From Sphingopyxis sp. OPL5 (GTDB lineage: Bacteria > Pseudomonadota > Alphaproteobacteria > Sphingomonadales > Sphingomonadaceae): a DNA stretch of 64,000 bases. The stretch is from the NCBI RefSeq assembly GCF_003797775.2, contig NZ_CP060725.1, positions 2,846,001 to 2,910,000 on the forward strand. Reading direction: 5' to 3'. The position numbers and the translations under genes were made by a program. This document shows positions 37,888-47,559 of the stretch, piece after piece (positions within the stretch are counted from its first letter, which is position 1; the number at the start of each line of letters is the position of its first letter). Under the pieces are notes generated by a model that saw only the letters and a list, made by a program, of their open reading frames with translations, was not told the DNA's origin and ran no database searches.

Positions 37888-38274
37888 TTACGCCACCGCG
37901 GGTTCCCACAATTCGATCGGATTGCCTTCGGGATCGAAAACGCGCGCAAAGCGGCCGAGGCTCGGGTCATCCCATTCGGGTTTGGTGATCACCTCGTCGC
38001 CCGCGGCGCGAAACGGGGCGAGCACGGCGTCGAGGTTGTCGACGCGCAGGTTGATCATATGCTGCCGGTCGGCTGGGAAATAGTCGCTGTCGGCCTTGAA
38101 GGGTTCGAAGACGAGCGGCCCTGCCGCGACGTTCCACACCCATTCGTTGGGCGCGACGCTCTCGTCGGCGCTGCAACCGCCGCCGATGCCCAGACGCTCG
38201 CGATACCAGGTCTTGAGCGCGACCGGGTCGTTCGACCGGAAAAACAGCCCGCCGATGCCCTTCACATGTCCCAT
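37888..38274 (-). CDS. VOC (glyoxalase/bleomycin resistance) family protein
   Basis: 128 residues of the vicinal-oxygen-chelate fold. Segments: GIGGLFFRSNDPVALKTWYRERLGI at the start (helix and strand of the first module) and FARVFDPEGNPIELWEP at the end, with the glutamate E122 region being a typical metal ligand. The family includes lyases, isomerases and drug-binding proteins. Function not determinable. Confidence 0.85.
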   Translation of the reverse strand: MGHVKGIGGLFFRSNDPVALKTWYRERLGIGGGCSADESVAPNEWVWNVAAGPLVFEPFKADSDYFPADRQHMINLRVDNLDAVLAPFRAAGDEVITKPEWDDPSLGRFARVFDPEGNPIELWEPAVA

Positions 38275-38319
38275 GACAAACCTCCCTGTCGGTGATGGGG
38301 GCAGGCTAGGCCGAACGGG

Positions 38320-39453
38320 TCAGCGAATCCACTCTCCGCTCTTGTTATATTCCTCGCGGACCTGTCCCGACTGGTTGAGCCGCGGGTCTGCATAGGTTTT
38401 CGCGGGCGCGGCAGGTGTCGCCACCGGGGTACCGATCGCGCGTTCGCCTTGCGCCATCGCCTGCGGCGTCGGCGCGGGGGCGACGTTGGGCAACGGCGCG
38501 AGCGTGCCGCTGCCTTCGGGAAGCAGGCCCGTCGGCGCGGCGCCCTGGCCCTTCAGGATCGCGAGCTGCTGGGCGACCGGCAGATAGGGGCCGGGCACCG
38601 GCTCGCGGCCGAGATACGGCGCGCGAAAGGCGTCGGGCATGCCCCAGCGGCCGCGCCAGCGGTGGAAGATATGCGCGCCGACAATGTTGGTCATCACCAG
38701 GCTCTTGCCCCAGCGCGGCCAGATCGCCTGGGTGTGATAATGGGTTGCGAGGCCGACGCCGGGAAAGACATAGCCGCCGAGCGCCGCCGCCGCGATGCGG
38801 CTGGCGCGCAGCCAGTTGTCGCGGCTCGGCGCGCGCGCCATCGCGCCGTCGCAACTGAAGGTGAACTGACACACCCCGGCGCGCTGCGATCCCTGGAACA
38901 CGACGCCGCAGATCGTGTTGGGAAAGCTCGGATGGCGGGCGCGGTTGACGATGACCTGCGCGACCCCGCGCATACCGTCGTCGCTTTCGGACGCGGCTTC
39001 GTAATAGATCGCCGAGGTCAGGCAATAATGGGCGCGTTCGCGGTCGAGCGCGGTGACGCCGCGAAACACATAGGGTTTGGCGGGCGGTCCGACGAAGGCC
39101 TCCTGGCGCAGCGTCGCGGGATCGACCCCGGGGGTTGCGGTCGCGTCGGCCCATCCGACGCTGCCCGGATCGGGAAGCGTCGGGTCGAGTTTTAGCGCGT
39201 CCTCATAGTCCCCGGCGTTCATGATCGCCCAGCGAGTGGGGTCGTAGACTTTGAAAGTCAGCGGGACGCTGACGCTATAGGGGCCGGGGACATAGGCGCG
39301 CAGCTGCCCCGTCGTCGCGACGAGCGCGAAGCAGGCGAGCAGGCTGGCAAAGGCGAGGCCGATCCACCAGCGTCGCCGGGGTCCACGCGGCGCGGCGTCG
39401 CGCGCCGGGTCGAGCCAGGGCGATCGCGCCGAGAGGTTGAATTCGGGCTTCAT
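38320..39453 (-). CDS. SleB-type cell wall hydrolase with N-terminal membrane anchor
   Basis: 377 residues. One membrane helix (about 30-48) anchors a periplasmic Hydrolase_2 domain: CLTSAIYYEAASESDDGMRGVAQVIVNR with the catalytic glutamate in YYEA at about 153, then CGVVFQGSQRAGVCQFTFSCDG. SleB enzymes are lytic transglycosylase-like peptidoglycan hydrolases; in non-sporulating alphaproteobacteria they are probably used for growth or turnover. A Pro/Ala-rich C-terminal tail is present. Confidence 0.85.
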   Translation of the reverse strand: MKPEFNLSARSPWLDPARDAAPRGPRRRWWIGLAFASLLACFALVATTGQLRAYVPGPYSVSVPLTFKVYDPTRWAIMNAGDYEDALKLDPTLPDPGSVGWADATATPGVDPATLRQEAFVGPPAKPYVFRGVTALDRERAHYCLTSAIYYEAASESDDGMRGVAQVIVNRARHPSFPNTICGVVFQGSQRAGVCQFTFSCDGAMARAPSRDNWLRASRIAAAALGGYVFPGVGLATHYHTQAIWPRWGKSLVMTNIVGAHIFHRWRGRWGMPDAFRAPYLGREPVPGPYLPVAQQLAILKGQGAAPTGLLPEGSGTLAPLPNVAPAPTPQAMAQGERAIGTPVATPAAPAKTYADPRLNQSGQVREEYNKSGEWIR

Positions 39454-39624
39454 GCGTCAAATGCGTCTCGTGCCCCCCTTCGCGACCGATTCGCGCGGGG
39501 TCCGGCAGCCTGTCTTATGCCGCGAGGTGCGAACAAAATGTTGCGCGGCGCCGAGGGTGTCCCGCACGGGGACAGGATTGTATCGCATGCTTATGCCCCG
39601 GGCGGTGCGGTGCCGTGCCGCCGG

Positions 39625-40053
39625 TCAGCTTTCGCCGACCCCGAATTTCGCCATAACCTCGGCTCCGGTCAGCCGTTCGCGCGTCCCGGTGAACGCATAA
39701 TAGGCGGGTTTTTCGTCGATGAAGATTTCTTCGACCATGGCAAAGCCATCGGCGCCGCCGAACAACCCCGCGGTGAAGGAATAGCTCGCTTTCGGCTTAT
39801 AGAAAAAGAACAGGTGCGTCCCGCATTGGCGACAAAAGCCGCGCTCGGCCCATTCGGAGGAGGCATAGCGGCCGATATGCTCGGCCCCCTCGATCTCGGG
39901 GTCGGTGACCATGCGCAACGACAGCAGGGCGCTGCCGCCCCAGCGCCGGCACATGCCGCAGTGACAGGCATCGACATGCGGTTCGGGCGGCGTCATCCGC
40001 ACCGTCACCGCGCCGCACAGGCACTGGCCTTCGAGTTTGTTTGCCGCCGTCAT
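39625..40053 (-). CDS. GFA family (glutathione-dependent formaldehyde-activating enzyme-like) protein
   Basis: 142 residues with the family's zinc cysteines: CLCGAV (near 10), CHCGMCRRW (near 32) and CRQCGTH (near 78). ATG 40053 follows GGAGG; an upstream in-frame start exists but is less likely. GFA proteins bind glutathione adducts or act on unknown small molecules; the formaldehyde activity is proven for only a few. Confidence 0.85.
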   Translation of the reverse strand: MTAANKLEGQCLCGAVTVRMTPPEPHVDACHCGMCRRWGGSALLSLRMVTDPEIEGAEHIGRYASSEWAERGFCRQCGTHLFFFYKPKASYSFTAGLFGGADGFAMVEEIFIDEKPAYYAFTGTRERLTGAEVMAKFGVGES

Positions 40054-40160
40054 AGGAGCCTCCGTTCGCCGCGCTCGCGGTTTTTTAGCAAGCGTCATCC
40101 AAAAGGGAAATGCTGCCGGCCGTTAGGCGGTCGTTGACGCCGGCGGGCTATGGCATCGCC

Positions 40161-40667
40161 ATGACCGGCACCGCCATTCCCAGCTATCGGCGCAGCGCGC
40201 GAACCGACTACCGCATGTGGCTGCTGCTCGCCTTCGGCCTCGCCTTTTTCTGGGCGGGGTCGGCGATCGATCAGGCGGATAACTGCAGCGCGGACGGCCG
40301 CGAGTGCGCGCCCTGGCTGGTGCCGCTGGCGCAGGGTTTCGGGGCGCTGGTCGGACTCGGCGCCGCGCTCAACATGCTCGCCAACCCGAGCCGTGGCAGC
40401 TTCGTCGATCCCGCGACCGGCGATCTTGTTTGGTGGCAGGGACGGGTTGGCGCGTCGGGTGGCGACGAAGGGCGCATCCACCCCTCGCGCATCGGCAAGA
40501 TCCGCATCGTGCGGCAGGACGAGAGCGATGACGCGGTGTCGCTTTATGATCTCGAGGGCGAACGGTTGTTCTGGTTCGATGCTGAGGTCATTCCCTGGCC
40601 TTATGAGCGCTGGGCCGAACGGCTCGCGGGGCAGTGGCCGCATATCGTGGTGGAAACAGAGGGCTGA
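40161..40667 (+). CDS. Hypothetical membrane-anchored protein
   Basis: 168 residues. Two membrane helices (about 18-38 and 52-72) with a small cysteine-containing loop between them (DNCSADGRECAPW) are followed by a soluble domain with VWWQGRVG and IRIVRQDESDDAVSLYDLEG. It might be a PH-like domain protein. ATG 40161 is used; an earlier start at 40110 would add a basic extension. Confidence 0.65.
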   Translation: MTGTAIPSYRRSARTDYRMWLLLAFGLAFFWAGSAIDQADNCSADGRECAPWLVPLAQGFGALVGLGAALNMLANPSRGSFVDPATGDLVWWQGRVGASGGDEGRIHPSRIGKIRIVRQDESDDAVSLYDLEGERLFWFDAEVIPWPYERWAERLAGQWPHIVVETEG

Positions 40668-40677
40668 CCGGACGTGA

Positions 40678-41571
40678 TCAGGGCCTGACGACGACCAGAT
40701 CCGAAAAATCGATTGCCATCAACGCGTCGTCATCGTCGTATCGCGTCAGATTCGCATCGGTGTCGAGCCGGTAGATGATCAGCCCCAATTCGCGAAGCGT
40801 TCTCAGCATTGCCCGCGCCTTTTCCGCGTCCAGGATCGGGGGCACGAACTCCATCAGCATCTTCAGATTTTTCGACCGCGCCAATATCTCGCGCGCGCCG
40901 TCGATGATTTCGGGTTCATGACCCTCGGCGTCCATTTTCATGAAATCGATCCCGGGGCAGCCGTGCATGACCGCGTCGAGCGTGTCGACCGGCACCGCGA
41001 CTTCGTGCGAGGCGCGTCCCGTTTCGCGTTCGGTATGTTCGACAAAGGCCGAGGAGATGTCGCGGATCGTCGAGGTCGCCTCATAGCCCGGAAAGACACG
41101 CAGCATCGCCTCCCCCTGACGATTCGATAGCGCGATGCGATGGCGGCGGGCGATACCGCCAAAACCATTGTTGTGCAGATTGTCGGACATCAGCGCATAG
41201 GCGGTCGGATTTGGCTCGAACGCCCAGAGCTGGCCACCCGGCTGCGCGCGCCACGCGCCGAGTACCGAATAAAAACCGGTGTTCGCCCCGACGTCGACGA
41301 CGACGTCGCCGGGCTGGATCAAGGAAACGAGCAGTCGGCTGTTGTGCGGTTCGACCATCCCGAAGTGGAGGATGTTGGGCGTGACGATCATGTCGCGGGT
41401 CGACGCGAGAAAGCTATGCCCGGTCCACAATTGGGTCATCACGATTTCCCGCCCCATATAGACCCCCGACATCGGGTTGGCTTTGGGCGGAAGCGGCCCG
41501 AAATCGCTGGCTCCATCGATCAGGTCGGCAAAGGGCCGGGGCGCGGGCGAGCTGGCGTTTTGGGCTTGCAT
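40678..41571 (-). CDS. FkbM-family methyltransferase
   Basis: 297 residues. SAM motif VVVDVGANTGFYSVLGAW at about 90 and acidic FEPNPTAYALMSDN at about 115, then IDFMKMDAEGHEPEIIDGA, which is the signature of FkbM enzymes that O-methylate sugars or polyketides. The start at 41571 lacks a strong ribosome site; 41637 is an alternative. No sugar-polymer genes are next to it. Confidence 0.8.
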   Translation of the reverse strand: MQAQNASSPAPRPFADLIDGASDFGPLPPKANPMSGVYMGREIVMTQLWTGHSFLASTRDMIVTPNILHFGMVEPHNSRLLVSLIQPGDVVVDVGANTGFYSVLGAWRAQPGGQLWAFEPNPTAYALMSDNLHNNGFGGIARRHRIALSNRQGEAMLRVFPGYEATSTIRDISSAFVEHTERETGRASHEVAVPVDTLDAVMHGCPGIDFMKMDAEGHEPEIIDGAREILARSKNLKMLMEFVPPILDAEKARAMLRTLRELGLIIYRLDTDANLTRYDDDDALMAIDFSDLVVVRP

Positions 41572-41890
41572 GTCGTTAGCATAACAGCTTGCGACATAGG
41601 AAGTCGCGGAAAAATGGTATGAAAATGGCGGTACCAAAAGGGCCGCGGTCGCTGGGTGGAATTACGAAAAGGCAAGGGGGGAAGGCGTTGATGGGCGCCG
41701 CCATTTGGTATGGCGATGCGGGGTTGGCTCCGGGCCTCCACAGCCGGCGGCATTCCCCCTTGCCCGAATCCCCCGCACCGCCTATATGCGCCCTACTTCT
41801 TGACATGGTTAGCCAGTTGGGACGTCGGGGCCGCGGGCCGCGGCGGCTATTCCCGCATGGTTTTCCGCCCAACCGTTTTGAAAGACCCGC
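41572..41890. other. 319-base intergenic region with divergent promoter potential
   Basis: Lies between the FkbM gene (minus) and the rimP operon (plus). TTGACA at 41800-41805 could be a -35 element, but no convincing -10 box follows at the right distance. The Pro/Arg-rich translations of this stretch look non-coding. It probably holds the promoters and leader of the rimP-nusA-infB operon. I see no tRNA or riboswitch. Confidence 0.5.
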
Positions 41891-42439
41891 TTGGCCGATC
41901 TCGACGTTCTCAATGCGATCATCGCCCCCGAAGCCGAAGCGCTCGGCCTTGCGCTGGTGCGCGTCGCCTTTTTTGGCGGCGAGAGCGATCCGACGCTGCA
42001 GGTGATGGCCGAACGGCCGGAGACGCGCCAGCTGACGATCGAGGATTGCGCCGAATTGTCGCGCCGCATCTCGGCCCAGCTCGACGCGCTCGAGGAAGCG
42101 GGCAAGGACCCGATCGAGGTGGCGTACCGCCTCGAAGTGTCGTCGCCCGGCATCGACCGGCCGCTGACCCGCCACAGCGACTTCGCCGACTGGGCGGGGC
42201 ATGAGGCGAAGGTCACGCTCAAGGAAAAATTGAACGGGCGTCAGCGTTTCAACGGGCTGCTCGCCGGGATCGATGGCGATGACCTCGTCACCATCGTCGA
42301 CAAGGAAGAGGTCGAGCACAAGCTGCCGTTCGACGCGATCGACACGGCGAAGCTCGTCCTCACCGACAAATTGATTGCCGCAACCATCCCGCTGTCGCTC
42401 GACGGCGCGGACGAACTGGAAGAAGAAGGACAGGACTGA
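41891..42439 (+). CDS. rimP: Ribosome maturation factor RimP
   Basis: 182 residues from a TTG start preceded by GAAAG; an in-frame stop at 41878 rules out upstream starts. RimP helps 30S subunit maturation. Family block: LTIEDCAELSRRISAQLD and YRLEVSSPGIDRPLTR. First gene of the rimP-nusA-ylxR-infB operon; its stop overlaps the nusA ATG (TGATG). Confidence 0.95.
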   Translation: MADLDVLNAIIAPEAEALGLALVRVAFFGGESDPTLQVMAERPETRQLTIEDCAELSRRISAQLDALEEAGKDPIEVAYRLEVSSPGIDRPLTRHSDFADWAGHEAKVTLKEKLNGRQRFNGLLAGIDGDDLVTIVDKEEVEHKLPFDAIDTAKLVLTDKLIAATIPLSLDGADELEEEGQD

Positions 42440-44046
42440 TGGCCACTGCCATTTCCGCCAACCGCGCCGAGCTGCTCGCCATTGCCAATTCGGTGGCCAG
42501 CGAGAAGATGATCGACAAGGGCATCGTCATCGAGGCGATCGAGGAAGCGATCCAGCGCGCTGCGCGCGCCCGCTACGGCGCCGAGAACGACATCCGCGCC
42601 AAGCTCGACGTCCAGACCGGCGATCTTCGTTTGTGGCGCGTCGTCGAGGTCGTCGAGACCGTCGAGGATTATTTCAAGCAGGTCGATCTCACCGCCGGGC
42701 AGAAGCTGCAGAAGGACGCCCAGCTCGGCGACTTCATCGTCGACCCGCTGCCCGCAGTCGATCTGGGCCGCATCGACGCCCAGTCGGCGAAGCAGGTGAT
42801 CTTCCAGAAGGTCCGCGAAGCCGACCGCGAACGCCAGTATGAAGAGTTCAAGGACCGCGCCAGCGAGCTGATCACCGGCGTCGTCAAGTCGGTCGAATTC
42901 GGCCACATCGTCGTCAACCTCGGCCGCGCCGAAGGTGTCATCCGCCGCGACCAGCAGATCCCGCGCGAACTGATGCGCGTCGGCGATCGCGTTCGGGCGC
43001 TGATCCTGTCGGTGCGCCGCGAAAACCGCGGCCCGCAGATTTTCCTCAGCCGCGCACACCCCGACTTCATGAAAAAGCTGTTCGCGCAGGAAGTTCCCGA
43101 AATCTACGATGGCATCATCGAGATCAAGGCCGCTGCCCGTGACCCGGGCTCGCGCGCCAAGATCGGTGTGATCAGCTATGACGGCTCGATCGATCCCGTC
43201 GGCGCCTGCGTCGGTATGAAGGGCAGCCGCGTCCAGGCGGTCGTCCAGGAAATGCAGGGCGAAAAGATCGACATCATCCCCTGGTCCGAAGACACCGCGA
43301 CCTTCGTCGTCAACGCGCTCCAGCCCGCGACGGTGCAGCGCGTCGTGATCGACGAGGACGACGGCCGCATCGAAGTCGTCGTTCCCGACGACCAGCTGTC
43401 GCTCGCCATCGGCCGCCGCGGCCAGAACGTCCGTCTCGCCAGCCAGCTGACCGGCAGCCAGATCGACATCATGACCGAGGCCGACGCGAGCGAAAAGCGC
43501 CAGCGCGAATTCGTCGAACGCTCGACGATGTTCCAGGAAGAGCTCGACGTCGACGAAACGCTCGCGCAGCTGCTCGTCGCCGAAGGCTTCGGCGAGCTCG
43601 AGGAAGTGGCCTATGTGTCGCTCGACGAGCTGGCGAGCATCGAAGGTTTCGACGACGAACTCGGCCAGGAACTGCAGAGCCGCGCCACCGAAGCGCTTGA
43701 GCGCCGCGAAGAGGCCGCGCGCCAGGAACGCCGCGGCTTGGGTGTCGAGGACGATCTCGCCGAAATCCCGCACCTGACCGAAGCGATGCTCGTCGTGCTC
43801 GGCAAGGCCGGGATCAAGACGCTCGACGACCTCGCCGACCTCGCCACCGACGAACTGATCGCCAAGAAGCGTCAGGACAATCGCCGCGGTCCGGCGCGCG
43901 AGCGCACCGAGGACAAGGGCGGCGTGCTCGGCGAATATGGCCTGTCCGAAGAGCAGGGCAACGAGATCATCATGGCGGCGCGCGCGCACTGGTTCGAAGA
44001 CGAACCCGCAACCGGGGAGGCCGCTGATGCGGACCCCGCACAATGA
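42439..44046 (+). CDS. nusA: Transcription termination/antitermination factor NusA
   Basis: 535 residues. The N-terminal RNA-polymerase-binding domain (1-130) is followed by S1 (about 135-200, [20 protein letters not shown]), two KH domains ([23 protein letters not shown] and [18 protein letters not shown]), and a C-terminal helix-hairpin-helix repeat region with [15 protein letters not shown] and [13 protein letters not shown]. NusA modulates pausing and termination. It overlaps both neighbours. Confidence 0.97.
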   Translation: MATAISANRAELLAIANSVASEKMIDKGIVIEAIEEAIQRAARARYGAENDIRAKLDVQTGDLRLWRVVEVVETVEDYFKQVDLTAGQKLQKDAQLGDFIVDPLPAVDLGRIDAQSAKQVIFQKVREADRERQYEEFKDRASELITGVVKSVEFGHIVVNLGRAEGVIRRDQQIPRELMRVGDRVRALILSVRRENRGPQIFLSRAHPDFMKKLFAQEVPEIYDGIIEIKAAARDPGSRAKIGVISYDGSIDPVGACVGMKGSRVQAVVQEMQGEKIDIIPWSEDTATFVVNALQPATVQRVVIDEDDGRIEVVVPDDQLSLAIGRRGQNVRLASQLTGSQIDIMTEADASEKRQREFVERSTMFQEELDVDETLAQLLVAEGFGELEEVAYVSLDELASIEGFDDELGQELQSRATEALERREEAARQERRGLGVEDDLAEIPHLTEAMLVVLGKAGIKTLDDLADLATDELIAKKRQDNRRGPARERTEDKGGVLGEYGLSEEQGNEIIMAARAHWFEDEPATGEAADADPAQ

Positions 44047-44797
44047 TCAACTGAGCGAACCAGACCGCGCTGGTCGGCGCGGCCAGCATGTGCCCGAGCG
44101 GCGCTGCGTCATCACCGGCGAGGTTTCGCCGGCGGAGAAACTCGTGCGCCTCGCGCTCGGTCCCGACGGCAGCATCGCGCCCGACGTCCATGGCAAGGCG
44201 CCGGGCCGCGGCGCGTGGATCGGCGTCACCCGTGCCGAGCTCGAAGCGGCGCAGGCGAAGGGCAAGCTGAAAAGCGGGCTCGCGCGTGCGTTGCACGAGG
44301 GCCAGTTCACCATCCCCGACGACCTCGGCGCACGCATCGCGGCGCAGCTCGAACGCGCGACGCTCGACCGGCTGGGGCTCGAATCGCGCTCGGGCACCTT
44401 GCTGAGCGGCAATGAAAAGATCGAAACCGCGGCACGCAAGGGCCAGGTTCGCCTGCTCCTCCATGCCAGCGATGCGGGCGAGGACGGGCGCAAGAAACTG
44501 GCGCAGGCGTGGCGGGTCGGCGAGGACGATGAGGGCTCGGGCCGCGAGGGACGGGTCTTGCCGGTGGACCGCGGCACCCTATCTATGGCATTGGGGCGCG
44601 AGAATGCGGTGCATCTGGCGATAACCGATGCCCGCGCCGCGGCGCGTGTGCTTGCGCATTTGAGCCGCTGGCAGTTTTTCACAGGATGGAGTAGGGACGC
44701 GGCCAACCGCGATTCCGACCCGCACAACCCGTCGTCCGACGATGGGGCAGAAATTGGGGCGGGGCCAGATGGCACTGCCGCTTCGGACGCGTTTTGA
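44027..44797 (+). CDS. ylxR: YlxR-type (DUF448) RNA-binding protein with L7Ae-like C-terminal region
   Basis: 256 residues. The N-terminal YlxR domain has PERRCVITGEVSPAEKLVRL and GRGAWIGVTR. Residues about 105-210 resemble an L7Ae-type domain (ETAARKGQVRLLLHASDAG), a fused form usual in alphaproteobacteria, unlike the 90-residue Gram-positive YlxR. ATG 44027 lies 20 bases inside the nusA end, behind GGGGAGG. Likely works in transcription or ribosome biogenesis with NusA. Confidence 0.9.
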   Translation: MRTPHNDQLSEPDRAGRRGQHVPERRCVITGEVSPAEKLVRLALGPDGSIAPDVHGKAPGRGAWIGVTRAELEAAQAKGKLKSGLARALHEGQFTIPDDLGARIAAQLERATLDRLGLESRSGTLLSGNEKIETAARKGQVRLLLHASDAGEDGRKKLAQAWRVGEDDEGSGREGRVLPVDRGTLSMALGRENAVHLAITDARAAARVLAHLSRWQFFTGWSRDAANRDSDPHNPSSDDGAEIGAGPDGTAASDAF

Positions 44798-44814
44798 AGG
44801 AATGATGGTTTTCG

Positions 44815-47364
44815 ATGAGTGACGAACAGGACAAACCGACCCTTACCCGCAAGCCCCTGGGGCTGAAGCGGACGGTCGAGGCCGGACAGGTGCAGCAGCA
44901 ATTCAGCCACGGCCGCCGCAATACGGTGGTGGTCGAGGTGAAGCGTCGCCGCGTGCTCGGTCGTCCCGGCGAAGCCGCGCCCGAGCCGGTGGTCGAAGAG
45001 GTTCAGGCCGCTCCGGCGCCTGCGCCCGCCCCTGCGCCGGCCCCTGCGCCAGTTCCCCCCGCGCCGAAGCGTGCGAGCGAGAATGACAGCCTGATGTCGC
45101 GCCAGGAGCGCCAGGCGCAGCTGCTGCGCGAGGCCGAAGAGGCGCGCATGAATTCGCAGGAAGAAACGCGCCGCCGCGAAGAGGCCGCGCGCGTCCGCGC
45201 CGCCGAGGAACAAAAGGCCCGCGCCGAAGCGCCGGTGGCCGAACCCGTCGCCGCGCCTGCGGTCGAAGCGGCACCCGCCGTGGAAGCGCCCGTCGCCAAG
45301 GCCGAGGAAGCCGACGCGGCACCGGCACCGGCACCGGCATCTGCGCCGGCCCCCCGCGCCGCGCCGAGCGCGGCCCCCGCGCCGCGCCGCTTCACCCCGG
45401 TCGAGGCGCCGAAGCGTCCCGAACCCAAGCGCCCCGAACCCAAGGCGAACCGCGGCGCCGACAACCGCCGCCAGTCGGGCAAGCTGACCGTCACCCGCGC
45501 GCTGAACGACGACGAGGGCGCCCGCGCGCGCAGCCTCGCGGCGCTGAAGCGCGCCCGCGAAAAGGAAAAGCGCTCGCACACCACCTCGTCGGGTCCGCGC
45601 GAGAAGCAGGTCCGCGAAGTCGTCGTGCCCGAAAGCATCACGGTCGCCGAACTGGCCAACCGCATGGCCGAAAAGACCAGCGACCTGATCAAGGCGCTGT
45701 TCAAGATGGGCGTCCCGTCGGCCAGTACCGACACGATCGACCAGGACACCGCCGAACTGCTCGTCACCGAATTCGGGCACGAGATCACGCGCGTCAGCGA
45801 AGGCGATATCGACATCCGCCACGACGAGGATGTCGACGATGCCGATCATCTGAAGCCGCGCGCACCGGTCGTCACGATCATGGGCCATGTCGATCACGGC
45901 AAGACCTCGCTGCTCGACGCGCTGCGCGGCGCCAATGTGCAGGCCGGCGAAGCCGGCGGCATCACCCAGCATATCGGCGCCTATCAGGTGAAGACCCCCG
46001 ACGGCAGCCTGGTGACCTTCCTCGACACACCGGGTCACGAGGCGTTCACCGAAATGCGCCAGCGCGGCGCGAACGTCACCGATATCGTCATCCTGGTGGT
46101 CGCCGCCGACGACGGGCTCAAGCCCCAGTCGATCGAGGCGATCAAGCATGCGAAGGCGGCCGGCGTGCCGATCATCGTCGCGATCAACAAGGTCGACAAG
46201 GAAGGCGCCAACCCGCAACGCGTCCGCGAACGCCTGCTCGAACATGAGCTGGTGGTCGAGGAAATGGGCGGCGACGTGCAGAATGTCGAAGTGTCGGCGC
46301 TCAAGAAGACCGGCCTCGACAAATTGCTCGAAGCGATCGCGGTGCAGGCCGAGATCATGGAGCTCAAGGCCAATCCCGACCGCGCCGCCGAAGGCACGGT
46401 GATCGAGGCCAAGCTCGACAAGGGCCGCGGTCCGGTGGCGACGATCCTCGTTCGCCGCGGCACGCTCAAGGTCGGCGACATCTTCGTCTGCGGTGCCGAA
46501 AGCGGCCGCGTTCGCGCGCTGATCGACGACAAGGGGCAGCAGATCAAGACCGCCGGTCCGTCGATGCCGGTCGAGGTGCTCGGCCTCGGCGGTGTGCCGA
46601 TGGCGGGCGACATCCTCACCGTCGTCGAGAACGAGGCGCGCGCGCGCGAAGTCGCGGCCTATCGCCAGGAACAGGCGACCCGCAAGCGTACCGTTCAGGC
46701 ACCGGTCAGCCTCGAGGGCATGTTCGAGGCGCTGGCCGACAAGACCAATGTCATCCAGTATCCGGTGGTCATCAAAGGCGATGTGCAGGGCAGCGTCGAG
46801 GCGATCGTCAATGCGCTCAACAAGCTGTCGACCGACGAGATCCGCGTCCGCGTGCTCCATTCGGGTGCTGGCGCCATCACCGAAAGCGACGTGACGCTGG
46901 CGGCGGCGACCAAGGCGCCGATCATCGGCTTCAACGTCCGTCCGAACGCCAAGGCGCGCGAGATCGCGAAGCGCGAAAAAGTGCGCTTCCTCTATCACGA
47001 CGTCATCTATCACCTGACCGACGAGATCCGGAAGGAAATGGCGGGCGAGCTGGGTCCGGAGCGGATCGAAACCGTCGTCGGGCGTGCCGAGGTCAAAGAC
47101 GTCTTCCCGGCCGGCAAGCGCGACAAGGCTGCGGGTCTGCTCGTGCTCGAAGGTGTCATCCGCAAGGGGCTGCACGCACGCCTCACGCGCGCCGACGTCA
47201 TCGTCTCGGCAACGACCATCGCGTCGCTCCGCCGCTTCAAGGACGACGTCGCCGAAGTGCGCGCCGGTCTGGAATGCGGTGTCGTGCTGTCGGATACCAA
47301 CGACATCAAGGCCGGCGACAACCTCGAAGTGTTCGAAGTCGAGATGCGCGAACGGACGCTGTAA
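44815..47364 (+). CDS. infB: Translation initiation factor IF-2
   Basis: 849 residues. Alpha-type long N-terminus rich in Ala/Pro/Glu (about 60-190), IF2N domain near 270, then the GTPase domain with G1 GHVDHGKTS at about 357, G3 DTPGHEAF and G4 NKVDK. The C-terminal domains bind fMet-tRNA. The DNA of the Ala/Pro region contains simple PAPA repeats (45010-45060). Last large gene of the rimP operon. Confidence 0.97.
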   Translation: MSDEQDKPTLTRKPLGLKRTVEAGQVQQQFSHGRRNTVVVEVKRRRVLGRPGEAAPEPVVEEVQAAPAPAPAPAPAPAPVPPAPKRASENDSLMSRQERQAQLLREAEEARMNSQEETRRREEAARVRAAEEQKARAEAPVAEPVAAPAVEAAPAVEAPVAKAEEADAAPAPAPASAPAPRAAPSAAPAPRRFTPVEAPKRPEPKRPEPKANRGADNRRQSGKLTVTRALNDDEGARARSLAALKRAREKEKRSHTTSSGPREKQVREVVVPESITVAELANRMAEKTSDLIKALFKMGVPSASTDTIDQDTAELLVTEFGHEITRVSEGDIDIRHDEDVDDADHLKPRAPVVTIMGHVDHGKTSLLDALRGANVQAGEAGGITQHIGAYQVKTPDGSLVTFLDTPGHEAFTEMRQRGANVTDIVILVVAADDGLKPQSIEAIKHAKAAGVPIIVAINKVDKEGANPQRVRERLLEHELVVEEMGGDVQNVEVSALKKTGLDKLLEAIAVQAEIMELKANPDRAAEGTVIEAKLDKGRGPVATILVRRGTLKVGDIFVCGAESGRVRALIDDKGQQIKTAGPSMPVEVLGLGGVPMAGDILTVVENEARAREVAAYRQEQATRKRTVQAPVSLEGMFEALADKTNVIQYPVVIKGDVQGSVEAIVNALNKLSTDEIRVRVLHSGAGAITESDVTLAAATKAPIIGFNVRPNAKAREIAKREKVRFLYHDVIYHLTDEIRKEMAGELGPERIETVVGRAEVKDVFPAGKRDKAAGLLVLEGVIRKGLHARLTRADVIVSATTIASLRRFKDDVAEVRAGLECGVVLSDTNDIKAGDNLEVFEVEMRERTL

Positions 47365-47376
47365 CGGCGAGGTGGC

Positions 47377-47559
47377 ATGGCCGGGGAAGGCGCGGACCAG
47401 CAGGACGGCGACGAGGCGGGGTGGGAGCGCGAGGCTCTCGGATGCCTCGGCGACGGCTGCTTGTTCGGGTGCCTTCCTCTCGGCGCGGCGCTGAGCGTGG
47501 TGTTTGTGGCGGCGGGGCACGGTCTTTGGCAGGCCGTGCATCCCTATTTCCTTGTGTGA
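47377..47559 (+). CDS. Possible small membrane protein after infB
   Basis: 60 residues: acidic head, three cysteines in GCLGDGCLFGCLPLG, then a hydrophobic helix (LGAALSVVFVAAGHGLW). It starts 12 bases after the infB stop. Codon third positions are largely G or C, like real genes here, and the end overlaps the likely TTG start of the DUF1697 gene. No family recognised, so it may be a small operon protein or non-coding. Confidence 0.5.
   Translation: MAGEGADQQDGDEAGWEREALGCLGDGCLFGCLPLGAALSVVFVAAGHGLWQAVHPYFLV

Noticed and set aside
41572..41890. Ribosomal protein or small ORF before rimP
   Set aside because: A MAVPK-like start is visible, but the rest does not match L32 or any family.
45010..45400. 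Tandem repeats or CRISPR-like pattern
   Set aside because: These are Ala/Pro codon repeats of the IF-2 N-terminal region, not spaced repeats.
44047..47541. Very long open frame opposite nusA end, ylxR and infB
   Set aside because: It mirrors the codon pattern of infB on the other strand and its translation is histidine and arginine rich with no domain. High GC creates such shadows.
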